In this document: positions 6,924 through 14,273 of the stretch, in pieces | Layout of the letters: each line of letters begins with the position of its first letter | Position numbering within the stretch: position 1 is the stretch's first letter | Assembly: GCA_017652345.1 (NCBI GenBank) | Contig: JAGCBE010000380.1 | Location: 1-14,320 of the forward strand | Source: Methanobrevibacter sp. | GTDB lineage: Archaea > Methanobacteriota > Methanobacteria > Methanobacteriales > Methanobacteriaceae | Direction: 5' to 3' | Length of the DNA stretch: 14,320 bases | Position numbers and translations under genes: made by a program | Notes under the pieces: model-generated | Told to the model about the DNA's origin: nothing | Databases searched by the model: none | Seen by the model: the letters and a program-made list of their open reading frames with translations, nothing else

Positions 6924-7301
6924 ATGGATTGGAATAGTTTAGTTCCACTAATAATTACAACAATTGTTGGTGGAATTGTCGGCTTTTTAGTGAGTTGGGG
7001 GATGGTTACTTTACAGAAAAAAGCAGAAGGTAAGGTTCAAGAGTCCAAGGAAGAAAAAGAGGCAAAAGAAATTGAATTTCAAGCAATGAAAGAAGCTTGT
7101 AAAGAAATGCTTCGCAAGTCTTTAAAAGAAGACTTAGACTATTTTAAGCGACTTGGGTATTGTCCAATAGAAGATAAAGCCGATATAGAAAATACATATA
7201 AAATTTATAATAAAGGTCTTAAAGGAAATGGAAGAGGAACTATGTACTATGAAAGCATAATGGCTCTTCCAGATTTTTTAGAACACAAAGAGAATAATTA
7301 A
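6924..7301 (+). CDS. Putative holin: one N-terminal membrane segment plus soluble C-terminal domain
   Basis: A 125-residue protein with GGGGAG at 6907-6912 ahead of ATG. Residues 6-28 are a continuous hydrophobic, Gly-containing segment that fits one membrane span. A charged amphipathic helix follows, rich in Lys and Glu (31-70) and likely coiled coil. Residues 71-116 form a compact element, with D-Y-F-K-R-L-G-Y-C-P at 72-81, a G-N-G-R-G turn at 101-105 and Y-E-S-I-M-A-L-P at 109-116. The position directly before the endolysin and the single span support a holin or another lysis-accessory role. Most small holins lack such a soluble C-terminal domain, so it could instead be a membrane-anchored structural or regulatory protein. 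The function is inferred from position and topology. Confidence 0.6.
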   Translation: MDWNSLVPLIITTIVGGIVGFLVSWGMVTLQKKAEGKVQESKEEKEAKEIEFQAMKEACKEMLRKSLKEDLDYFKRLGYCPIEDKADIENTYKIYNKGLKGNGRGTMYYESIMALPDFLEHKENN

Positions 7302-7318
7302 TAGGAGATAAAATAATT

Positions 7319-8050
7319 ATGGGAATTTATATTGAAGATGTAATTAAAATTGCTACTGATGAAATTGGCTACCATGAAAAAGCATCTAACTATGATTTAG
7401 ATAGCAAAACTGGAAATTCTGGTAGCAATAATTATACTAAATATTCAAGAGATTTGTGGGATGCTGACCCACATTTTTATCAAGGCCCTAAACAAGGCTA
7501 TGATTGGTGTACAGTATTCTATGATTGGTGCTTATATCAAGCCTCTGGGAAAGATTCTAAATATTCACAAAGTATAAAATATTATACGGGACCTTATGGT
7601 GCTGGATGCTCATTTGCAGCTGGTTATTATAAAGCTGCTGGTGCTTGGTATAAAGACCCAAGACCAGGTGATCAAATTTTCTTTGGTAGTGGCGATAGCT
7701 ACAGACATACTGGCTTAGTTGAAAAGGTTGATGATAGTAAAGTTTATACTATTGAAGGTAACTCAGAAAATCAAGTTAGAAGAAGAAGTTATTCTTTAAA
7801 AGATACTTCTATTCTTGGATATGGTAGACCAAAATATGACGGTGACAAAAGACCTGATGATCTTCCATTTGTAGATGTTAAGAAAAATGCTTGGTACTAT
7901 GATGCTGTTAATTGGGCATATGATAATAAAATTACAGCCGGAACAGATAGTATACATTTTTCTCCAAATAAAGATTGCACAAGGGCTGAAGTAGTTCAAA
8001 TGCTTTATAGCATGAATAAATATCTTGAAGATAACTATTCTAAAAAATAA
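7319..8050 (+). CDS. Endolysin: CHAP-type amidase/peptidase with C-terminal SLH cell-wall-binding domain
   Basis: A 243-residue protein with GGAGA about ten bases before ATG. Residues 1-172 fit a CHAP (NlpC/P60-like) hydrolase: the nucleophile Cys in D62-W-C64-T-V-F-Y, the general-base His in R129-H130-T-G-L-V, and a third polar residue in T144-I-E-G-N-S. This enzyme class cuts peptidoglycan peptide or amide bonds. Residues 182-240 form one S-layer-homology module: F184-x-D-V near the start, W192-Y-x-x-A-V-x-W-A, F214-S-P-N, and T221-R-A-E-V-V-x-M-L. Such modules usually bind secondary cell-wall polymer. No signal peptide is visible, so export through the upstream holin-like protein is the likely route. 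A single SLH copy is fewer than the usual three on cell-surface proteins. The catalytic family and SLH call are strong; the exact bond cut is not determined. Confidence 0.88.
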   Translation: MGIYIEDVIKIATDEIGYHEKASNYDLDSKTGNSGSNNYTKYSRDLWDADPHFYQGPKQGYDWCTVFYDWCLYQASGKDSKYSQSIKYYTGPYGAGCSFAAGYYKAAGAWYKDPRPGDQIFFGSGDSYRHTGLVEKVDDSKVYTIEGNSENQVRRRSYSLKDTSILGYGRPKYDGDKRPDDLPFVDVKKNAWYYDAVNWAYDNKITAGTDSIHFSPNKDCTRAEVVQMLYSMNKYLEDNYSKK

Positions 8051-8054
8051 AAAT

Positions 8055-8071
8055 TCCTCCAATAAGGAGAA
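8055..8071 (+). promoter_or_regulatory. Possible ribosome-binding-site-sequestering hairpin
   Basis: CTCC (8057-8060) can pair with the GGAG (8066-8069) that serves the next gene, across a 5-base loop, with TT/AA pairs outside a one-base bulge. The stem is short and may be only marginally stable, so masking of this site is possible but unproven. Confidence 0.25.
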
Positions 8072-8077
8072 ACTGCA

Positions 8078-8296
8078 ATGGCAAATATAACAATTAAATA
8101 TAACAACGAGATTATAGGAGAGCTTAATAATTTAGGCTCTCTTATAATGAAAACAGCAGGACATGGATGTGAATATGATATTGAATTATATTATATTAAT
8201 TACTGTCCAAGAACAGAGTCTACTTCAAATTTCATGATAGATTCATTTTTTGAAGATTTTATTTTGAGCAGTTCTGCTATAGAAATTATAGAATGA
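8078..8296 (+). CDS. Small protein of unknown function before the fibre gene
   Basis: A 72-residue protein preceded by AAGGAG at 8064-8069, with its stop TGA inside the GAGG used by the next gene. The first 37 residues follow a pattern I have seen in small phage tail-associated domains: a strand I-K-Y-N-N-E-I-I, a turn, a short strand, then T-A-G-H-G-C-E-Y-D-I-E-L (26-37). The position of its A-G-x-x-C-x-x-D-I segment fits that pattern. The remainder is acidic and hydrophobic with no motif I can name. Tight coupling to the large fibre-like gene suggests a fibre-associated or accessory role. A striking hairpin (8111-8148) lies inside this gene. Confidence 0.6.
   Translation: MANITIKYNNEIIGELNNLGSLIMKTAGHGCEYDIELYYINYCPRTESTSNFMIDSFFEDFILSSSAIEIIE
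8111..8148 (+). promoter_or_regulatory. Near-perfect 17-bp stem-loop inside a small gene
   Basis: ATTATAGGAGAGC (8111-8123) pairs with GCTCTCTTATAAT (8136-8148) with a single G-U wobble. The stem continues inward by four more pairs, one of them G-U, to a TAAT tetraloop (8128-8131). It begins 33 bases after the start codon. No T-run follows on either strand, so it is not a standard terminator. Slowing of translation, mRNA protection or RNase cleavage are possible roles. Confidence 0.5.
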
Positions 8297-8307
8297 GGTT
8301 CATGTGA

Positions 8308-9654
8308 ATGATTACTAAAAACTTTGAAAACTATTTAGCATCTATACTATCATTTGCTAATAACATAAGTAATGCTAGTTGTGGATTACAGGTTTTTACA
8401 ACTTATGGAATGCCAAGATTTGTATATCAATATCAATACATACCTGCTGGTTCTGGAGTATTATGGTTCCCAGGTAAAGTTAATGCAGAGCCATCATTTT
8501 CTAATGGAAACGGTGGGATCGTTATAGGAAAAGGCACTACACCACCAACAAAAGATGATATAGCTTTAGAAGATATTATAACAAGTGGTGTTACTGTTAC
8601 TGTCACATTAGTAGATAGTAAAACTGTAACACCTGGTTATCCACAAATTGAATTTAATTTAACCGTAACAAACACTAGCAATGAAGAAATTACTATATCA
8701 GAGATTGGTTATCAGCAATTAATTTATGTTGGCTCTGGCCCAACCGCTGTTTACTCATCATCGCCCCCAGCTGCTATTTGTTTATTTGACAGGACTGTTT
8801 TTGAGACACCAATAACAATTCAATCTGGAGATGCTGGTGTCATTGAGTACACACTTTGTGTGACAACACCGCAAAGAACTAAAAATGGTGTTAATTTAGT
8901 ATCATTTACCTATGGTTCCGATGAAGATGTAGCAGCTATGATTGATGCTGCAAGAATTGGGCTTATTGATTTACAAGAAGATGGTTTGTGGAAAGTTGGG
9001 GATTCAAGAAGGGTTGAATTGAGCCAATTTACTGGCGGTGGTAGTGTTGATCATCAAGCGCAAAGTAGGGTTATAACTATAACACAATTTGGTGATTATA
9101 ATAATTGTGGTTGTTTATTCCAATTTGATTTTACTTGTACTATAAGAGAAGGTCAAAGAATAAATGCAACAAGAACAAACGTAGGTGGTTATAGTTCTGC
9201 TGAGATATATACTACAACACTCCCAGCATTGGTTGATGCATTACCTATCTGGTTAAAAGATAGATTAAAGACATTTGATGTACTTGTATCCGCTGGGGCC
9301 GGGTCATCTGAAATAGTTACAGTTAGTAACAATAAATTAGCATTAAGGTCTGCTGTTGAAGTTCTTGGAGAAGCAGGTGTTAGTAGTGGAACAAATAATT
9401 ACACATATCCAGGAGAAGGAACACAGGTAGATTTCTATAAAAATGTAGCAGGGTCTCATAGAATAACATATGTCTATGGTGTTTGTGATGACTTCTCAGA
9501 CAGTAATAGATATACTTTTACAAGAAGCCCGTATTATAATGTTTCAAGTGCTTTTGCTGCTATATCGTGGTCATCAGCCGGTATCAGATCATCTTCAAGT
9601 ACAAACATTACTGATAGTACATATGGATATATCAGCTCATTTGGTTGTATATAG
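8308..9654 (+). CDS. Tail fibre/adhesin-like virion protein with DUF6273-like C-terminus
   Basis: A 448-residue protein with GAGG at 8295-8298 before ATG. The N-terminal part (about 65-190) is a beta-rich virion domain. It has the G-x-G-T-T-P-P-T-x-D-D-x-x-L-E-D-x-I pattern (74-90) and a T-N-T-S-N-E-E-I-T-I-S-E-I-G (121-134) Ig-like strand pair, typical of phage tail and fibre proteins. Residues 225-448 resemble DUF6273-type modules of clostridial phage and surface proteins. They contain D225-G-L-W-K-V-G-D-S-R-R-V-E-L, a V-G-G-Y-S-S-A-E-I-Y segment (292-301), a leucine- and proline-rich L-P-A-L-V-D-A-L-P-I-W-L-K segment (305-317), and T405-R-S-P-Y with a Ser-rich end. The usual W-x-R-S-P of that family appears here as F404-T-R-S-P. 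Composition is richer in Thr, Ser, Gly and Val than the neighbouring genes, as expected for an exposed fibre. A host-binding role is inferred. Confidence 0.7.
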   Translation: MITKNFENYLASILSFANNISNASCGLQVFTTYGMPRFVYQYQYIPAGSGVLWFPGKVNAEPSFSNGNGGIVIGKGTTPPTKDDIALEDIITSGVTVTVTLVDSKTVTPGYPQIEFNLTVTNTSNEEITISEIGYQQLIYVGSGPTAVYSSSPPAAICLFDRTVFETPITIQSGDAGVIEYTLCVTTPQRTKNGVNLVSFTYGSDEDVAAMIDAARIGLIDLQEDGLWKVGDSRRVELSQFTGGGSVDHQAQSRVITITQFGDYNNCGCLFQFDFTCTIREGQRINATRTNVGGYSSAEIYTTTLPALVDALPIWLKDRLKTFDVLVSAGAGSSEIVTVSNNKLALRSAVEVLGEAGVSSGTNNYTYPGEGTQVDFYKNVAGSHRITYVYGVCDDFSDSNRYTFTRSPYYNVSSAFAAISWSSAGIRSSSSTNITDSTYGYISSFGCI

Positions 9655-9679
9655 AGAAAAGAGAAAGGTCGAATGAGCT

Positions 9680-11731
9680 ATGCCCAACGATTTAATAGAT
9701 TTAAAAGAGTTAGAAAACCTTTCAGAAGAAGAACGAAAATATGCTTTGGAAATATTAAAAGAGTTTTCTAAAAGCGGAATCTCTGAAAAATTTTCTAATT
9801 TAGTAAATTCTGACTATAAAGAGCCACCTGTTGATATTATAACATTCATAAAAGATAAAAAATACTTAGGGAATGCTTGGCACTCTCCAGATGGCTCTTG
9901 TAAACTATATGAATATTGGGAAAATAAGTTAAAAGAACTTTTCCCAGACCCTTACACTACAAGATATAACAATTTTATAGAATCTGGTGCTCGTGGTCTT
10001 GGTAAATCAGAAATAGCAATAACTGTAGGTTTATATTTAATGCATAGAATAATGTGCTTAAAAGACCCAAAAATGTTTTTTAATCTTAAACCAACTGAGA
10101 ACATAGCTTTTGCTTTTATGAATATCACTCTCACATTGAGTGAAGATATAGGTATTACTAAGTTTCAAGCAACTGTAAAAGAATCTCCTTGGTTTATGCA
10201 ACACGGCACATTAACAAAAAGAAACAATGAGCCATACTGGATTCCTCCTAATCCAATAAAGATGATTATTGGTTCACAGTCTTCGCATGTGGTGGGTCAG
10301 AGTATATATTTTGCGTTTTTTGATGAAATTTCATTTATCCGAAACCAAGATATAGACCGTCAAAAAGCGATAGCTATTGATATGATAGACACTGCTATAG
10401 GTGGTATGAAAACAAGATTTTTACATAATGGTAAAAACCCCACACTTCTTGTTCTTGCTTCTTCTAAAAGATCAGAAAAATCATTTCTCGAAGAGCATAT
10501 GAAGAAGAAATTAGCAGATGAAGATGCGAGTGCTTTAATAGTTGATGAGCCGGTTTGGAATGTGAAGCCAAAGAGCACATATAGTGGGAAAACATTTAAA
10601 GTAGCTAAAGGAAATAGATTTTTAGCATCTGAAATTATACCAGATGGCGAAGATGAAAATATTTATATAAGTAAAGGCTATTCTATTTTAAATGTACCAA
10701 TAGAATTTAGAACTGATTTTAAAGATGATATTGATAGAGCATTGTGTGATTTTGCTGGTGTATCTTCAAGTGATATTACTAAATATATAAGTGGTGCTAA
10801 ATTTATTGAAACAGTTGATGAGAAAATTAAAAATCCATTTACAAAAGAAATATTAGAAATTGGTACTGATGATAATTTACAATATTATGATTTCTTTGAT
10901 ATGGAAAGAGTCCCAAAAGAAATGTTGTCAAAACCACTTTATATTCATTTAGATATGTCAGTAAGCGGTGACAAAACAGGTATAGCTGGTACTTGGATTG
11001 CTGGTAAAAGGCATTCATCAAATAATGAATCTTCTAATAAAGAGGTATATTTCCAGTCTGCTTTTGGTGTTGCAATAAAAGCTCCAAAAGGAAGACAAAT
11101 ATCTTTTGAGAAAAATAGATTATTTATTTATTGGTTAAAAGAACAAGGATTTAATATTCGTGGAATTACTTCTGATACATTCCAAAATGTTTCTTTAGGA
11201 CAAGATTTAGTATCAAAGGGATTCAACTATTCTGTACTTTCTGTTGATAGAGTAAATGGAGATATGAAAATATGTGAACCTTATGCATATTTTAAAACAG
11301 TAATATATGAAAAAAGAATAATAACATTTGCTTGTAGATTGCTTCAAGAAGAAATTGTAGGGCTAGAAAGAAATACAAATAGTGGTAGAATCGACCACCC
11401 AAATGAAGGAAAATCTGGTTCAAAAGACTTAGTGGACGCTGTATGCGGAAGTATCTTTAATGCTTCTAAGCATGCTGATGAATTTGCTTTTGACTATGGA
11501 GAAACATTAGATACTATAAAAGAAGTAAGCTCTGAAAAAAATATTGCCTCTGAAAGAGAACAAATTTCAGTAGATTTTCAGAATGAGTTAAATAGGATAT
11601 TTGATCCTATAAATAATACAAATAAAAATGTAAATATAAATAATAACAATAATTTCATAAACTTTGGTATGGGTAAAGCAACAGATAATTACTCAGCACT
11701 GTATGCTTCTCAAGGAATTATTGTGTTTTAA
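9680..11731 (+). CDS. terL: Terminase large subunit (packaging ATPase-nuclease)
   Basis: A 683-residue protein with AAAGGTCG about ten bases upstream; an ATG at 9673 is out of frame. It pumps DNA into the prohead at the portal and cuts the genome. The ATPase half has a Walker A motif at S102-G-A-R-G-L-G-K109-S, a Walker B at Y210-F-A-F-F-D215-E216 with the catalytic Glu, and a coupling motif L257-V-L-A-S-S-K-R. The nuclease half has three acidic sites of an RNase H-like fold: D425 in H-L-D-M-S-V-S-G-D-K-T-G, D499 in I-T-S-D-T, and D583/D586 in K-D-L-V-D-A-V-C-G. An Asn-rich low-complexity tract at about 645-659 precedes the tail. Length is somewhat above T4 gp17 (610 residues). No intron or intein disrupts it. 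It is directly upstream of the portal gene, as in many tailed phages. Confidence 0.95.
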   Translation: MPNDLIDLKELENLSEEERKYALEILKEFSKSGISEKFSNLVNSDYKEPPVDIITFIKDKKYLGNAWHSPDGSCKLYEYWENKLKELFPDPYTTRYNNFIESGARGLGKSEIAITVGLYLMHRIMCLKDPKMFFNLKPTENIAFAFMNITLTLSEDIGITKFQATVKESPWFMQHGTLTKRNNEPYWIPPNPIKMIIGSQSSHVVGQSIYFAFFDEISFIRNQDIDRQKAIAIDMIDTAIGGMKTRFLHNGKNPTLLVLASSKRSEKSFLEEHMKKKLADEDASALIVDEPVWNVKPKSTYSGKTFKVAKGNRFLASEIIPDGEDENIYISKGYSILNVPIEFRTDFKDDIDRALCDFAGVSSSDITKYISGAKFIETVDEKIKNPFTKEILEIGTDDNLQYYDFFDMERVPKEMLSKPLYIHLDMSVSGDKTGIAGTWIAGKRHSSNNESSNKEVYFQSAFGVAIKAPKGRQISFEKNRLFIYWLKEQGFNIRGITSDTFQNVSLGQDLVSKGFNYSVLSVDRVNGDMKICEPYAYFKTVIYEKRIITFACRLLQEEIVGLERNTNSGRIDHPNEGKSGSKDLVDAVCGSIFNASKHADEFAFDYGETLDTIKEVSSEKNIASEREQISVDFQNELNRIFDPINNTNKNVNINNNNNFINFGMGKATDNYSALYASQGIIVF

Positions 11732-11761
11732 ATAAACTTCTAATAGATAGAGAGGTTTTAA

Positions 11762-13678
11762 ATGAGCAATAAAATTTTAGAAAATGGTATAAATCAAGAA
11801 GAAGTTTCTGCTTTTGTGGATGCTGAAGACCAATATGGCAAGAAAATAAAGTCTATGCCTAGACAGGAGCAGGAAATCGGTATTGATACTAAAAACACTT
11901 TTTTTGACAACATTATAAATGCTGGATTAAATTCAAAAATTGATATTTCAGAAATAGAGTCTTTTACACAAGCTTCTCAAAACAGAAATCTAATTTATGA
12001 TTTACTTGATTCTATGTGTGAAGACCCTACAATTTCTGCTGTGCTTGAAACATATGCAGAAGATGCAACAGAATATAATGATAATGGACAAATTGTTTGG
12101 TGTGAATCATCTAATTCAGAAATAGCAAATTATGTTTCTTATCTTCTGGAAACTATGAATGTTGATAAGAACATTTATAAATGGGTTCATAGTCTTTGTA
12201 AATATGGTGATCTTTATTTAAGATTGTATAGAAAGTCAGATTATAAAGATGACCCAATATTTAAAGACTATAATGATGAAGATTACGAGAAATCTATTTA
12301 TAGTAAGAAAGATGATAAAAAAGCACTAAATGAAGATATTAAAGTTATTGCATATTCTAAAAATGATAAATATGTTCATTACATAGAAATGTGTCCCAAT
12401 CCTGCTGAATTATTTGAATTAACAAAATTTGGTAAAACGCATGGATTTATAAAAGCTGAGTCTATGACAAAAGCTAAAACTGATAACATACAAATACCTA
12501 TTTATCAGTATAAATTTAAGCAAAAAGATATTGAAATATTTGATGCAAAAACATTTGTGCATGCTTGTTTAGAAGATAATTCCAGCAGAATACCTGAAGA
12601 AGTGGATATTTTCTTAGATGAAGATAAACTAAATTCAAATAGTTCAGAATCATCTATTAATTACACAGTTAGAAGAGGACAGTCATTATTTTATAATGTT
12701 TTTAAAATTTGGCGTGAATTAATGCTTTTGGAAAACTCAATTCTGCTTAACAGATTAACTAAATCCTCTATAACAAGAGTGATTGGTGTTGAAGTTGGCG
12801 ATATGCCAAAAGAACAAGTAGGCCCACATCTTCAAGGAATTAAAAATTTAATTGAACAAAAATCTGCTATAAATGTCGGAAAATCTATGACAGATTATAC
12901 AAATCCAGGACCTATTGAAAACAATATTTATGTTCCAACACATAATGGAATAGGTGCTTTAAGTACTCAACAAGTAGGTGGAGATGTTGATGTTAAATCA
13001 TTAGCAGATGTTGACTATTTCAAAAATAAATTCTGGGGCAGTGTTCGTATTCCCAAGATGTATTTTGGAGATACTGATGACGCTGCTGGATTTAGTGGTG
13101 GTGAATCTTTATCACTTATATCTTCAAGATATGCTAAGATGATAAAGAGAATTCAAAATACTATTATTCAAGCTATTACAGATGTTATTAACTTAATGTT
13201 AATTGATAAGGGATTTAATAGCTATGTCAATGAATTTACAATTAAAATGCAACCGCCATCCACAGCAGAAGAAAAAGATAGAAGAGAGAATTTATCCAAT
13301 AAAATTGGTGTTGTAAGTGACATTATGAATTTACTTGGTGATGTTGAAGACACAACAGCAAAATTAAAGATTTTAAAATCACTGTTATCAAATGTTCTTA
13401 CAGACCCAGAAGTAACAGATATTATACAAGAAGAGATAGATAGACTCGAAAATGATGAAGAATTTATTGAAGATACTCCTACTAAAGATGATATTGATTC
13501 TGAAAATATAAATTTTGATTTAGGTGGGATTGATGTAGATGTTCCAAGTGGGGGCACATCTTCAAGAGAAACAAATAACCAAGAACAAGAAGAACCAGAA
13601 AGTTCAGAAGGTGAGCTTCCTTCCCCAGAAGAACTTGGAATGGACATGACAAACAATAATAACCCAGAATTTGATTAA
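11762..13678 (+). CDS. Portal protein, T4 gp20-like
   Basis: A 638-residue protein with AGAGAGG before ATG. It forms the dodecameric ring at the unique capsid vertex through which DNA passes. The middle matches T4 gp20-type portals: R339-V-I-G-V-E-V-G-D-M-P-K350 parallels the V-G-N-M-P-K segment of gp20, and a Lys/Glu-rich helix follows. Next come the tunnel-side region around D417-V-D-Y-F and F424-W-G-S-V-R-I-P-K-M-Y-F-G (424-436), then S445-G-G-E-S-L-S-L and a long helix (455-482). An N-terminal segment (residues 75-105) has D-P-T-I-S-A-V-L-E-T-Y-A, also typical. The C-terminal 70 residues (about 568-638) are a very acidic, Pro/Ser/Asn-rich extension that is probably disordered. T4 gp20 has 524 residues, so this is about 110 longer, partly from that tail. 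Confidence 0.9.
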   Translation: MSNKILENGINQEEVSAFVDAEDQYGKKIKSMPRQEQEIGIDTKNTFFDNIINAGLNSKIDISEIESFTQASQNRNLIYDLLDSMCEDPTISAVLETYAEDATEYNDNGQIVWCESSNSEIANYVSYLLETMNVDKNIYKWVHSLCKYGDLYLRLYRKSDYKDDPIFKDYNDEDYEKSIYSKKDDKKALNEDIKVIAYSKNDKYVHYIEMCPNPAELFELTKFGKTHGFIKAESMTKAKTDNIQIPIYQYKFKQKDIEIFDAKTFVHACLEDNSSRIPEEVDIFLDEDKLNSNSSESSINYTVRRGQSLFYNVFKIWRELMLLENSILLNRLTKSSITRVIGVEVGDMPKEQVGPHLQGIKNLIEQKSAINVGKSMTDYTNPGPIENNIYVPTHNGIGALSTQQVGGDVDVKSLADVDYFKNKFWGSVRIPKMYFGDTDDAAGFSGGESLSLISSRYAKMIKRIQNTIIQAITDVINLMLIDKGFNSYVNEFTIKMQPPSTAEEKDRRENLSNKIGVVSDIMNLLGDVEDTTAKLKILKSLLSNVLTDPEVTDIIQEEIDRLENDEEFIEDTPTKDDIDSENINFDLGGIDVDVPSGGTSSRETNNQEQEEPESSEGELPSPEELGMDMTNNNNPEFD

Positions 13679-13683
13679 AACAT

Positions 13684-13793
13684 CTCAGAACATATCTGAG
13701 AGCCACCAGAATTAGTTCTGGTGAACTTTCATACCTAAGATGATAATTCATATACTGAGATAAAAAATCAATTCTGGGTCAAACCAGTTGATT
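13684..13793 (+). other. Cluster of three stem-loops in the portal downstream leader
   Basis: The 134-base gap after the portal gene holds three hairpins in 110 bases. The first is CTCAGA/TCTGAG (13684-13700, 5-base loop). The second is CACCAGAA/TTCTGGTG (13704-13723, perfect 8-bp stem, TTAG loop). The third is AATCAA-TT-CTGG/CCAGTTGATT (13766-13793), a 10-bp stem with a 2-base bulge. The third ends just before the AAAGGAG at 13799-13805 that serves the next gene. No T-run follows any of them, so a leader, processing element or small structured RNA is more likely than a simple terminator. Confidence 0.45.
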
Positions 13794-13812
13794 ATATCAA
13801 AGGAGAAAATTT

Positions 13813-14259
13813 ATGATAACAAAACAAGATGTGATAGTTCTTTTAACAGATTTACAAGAACAAGGTATTGATGTTTCTAAACAACTGAATGATGCTATAC
13901 GAAACGGTGTTTCTATTTCAACCATTCAATTCATAAATTCAAACAGACAATTAGACTTGTATAGGTTTTATGAAAAAATTAGAAAAAGCTATAATCAAAA
14001 ACATTCAAATCTTTATATCAATATTGTGAAAGAAATAGAAGATGTAAATAAAGTACTAATAACATTATCAGCATTAGAAACACAGATATTGATTTTTGCT
14101 AAAAATGTTGAAGATAGAGAAATGTTTTTAAGACATTCAAGAGCTAATGAAATTTCTAAAGTACTACATAATTATTTTACTACATATGATTCTAAACCAT
14201 GTATTAAGCTAATTCAACTTATAAAAGCTGATCTAAAATGTTTACAAGAAAAATACTAA
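13813..14259 (+). CDS. Unknown helical protein downstream of the portal
   Basis: A 148-residue protein with AAAGGAG at 13799-13805 before ATG. I do not recognise a named family. It is predicted almost wholly helical, with no membrane segment, signal peptide or Cys/His metal pattern. Features are M-I-T-K-Q-D-V-I-V-L-L-T at the start, F34-I-N-S-N-R-Q-L-D-L-Y (40-45 at its end), R56-K-S-Y-N-Q-K-H, T85-L-S-A-L-E-T-Q-I-L-I-F, and a Lys-rich C-terminal helix (129-148). It lies immediately after the portal gene, where T4 has small prohead core genes (67, 68) and the protease (21). Unlike acidic T4 gp67, this protein is rich in Lys and Arg and has no L-x-E cluster. A head-assembly role is inferred from position alone. 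Confidence 0.75.
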   Translation: MITKQDVIVLLTDLQEQGIDVSKQLNDAIRNGVSISTIQFINSNRQLDLYRFYEKIRKSYNQKHSNLYINIVKEIEDVNKVLITLSALETQILIFAKNVEDREMFLRHSRANEISKVLHNYFTTYDSKPCIKLIQLIKADLKCLQEKY

Positions 14260-14273
14260 TCTAAAAAACAAAA

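Noticed and set aside
9470..9676. Short + strand open frame overlapping the end of the fibre-like gene
   Set aside because: It is out of frame with the fibre gene, has no Shine-Dalgarno site, and its protein has no recognisable pattern.
9673..9768. ATG at 9673 as an alternative terminase start
   Set aside because: It is in a different frame, giving an Arg-rich peptide unrelated to the terminase; the start at 9680 reads into the Walker A frame.
11614..11660. Asn-rich tract in the terminase as a possible intein or insertion
   Set aside because: It is a short low-complexity linker near the C-terminus with no splice motifs, and the catalytic domains upstream are intact.
11629..11664. CRISPR array or tandem DNA repeat
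   Set aside because: No regularly spaced repeats occur anywhere in the window; AAT-rich codons here only encode the Asn tract.
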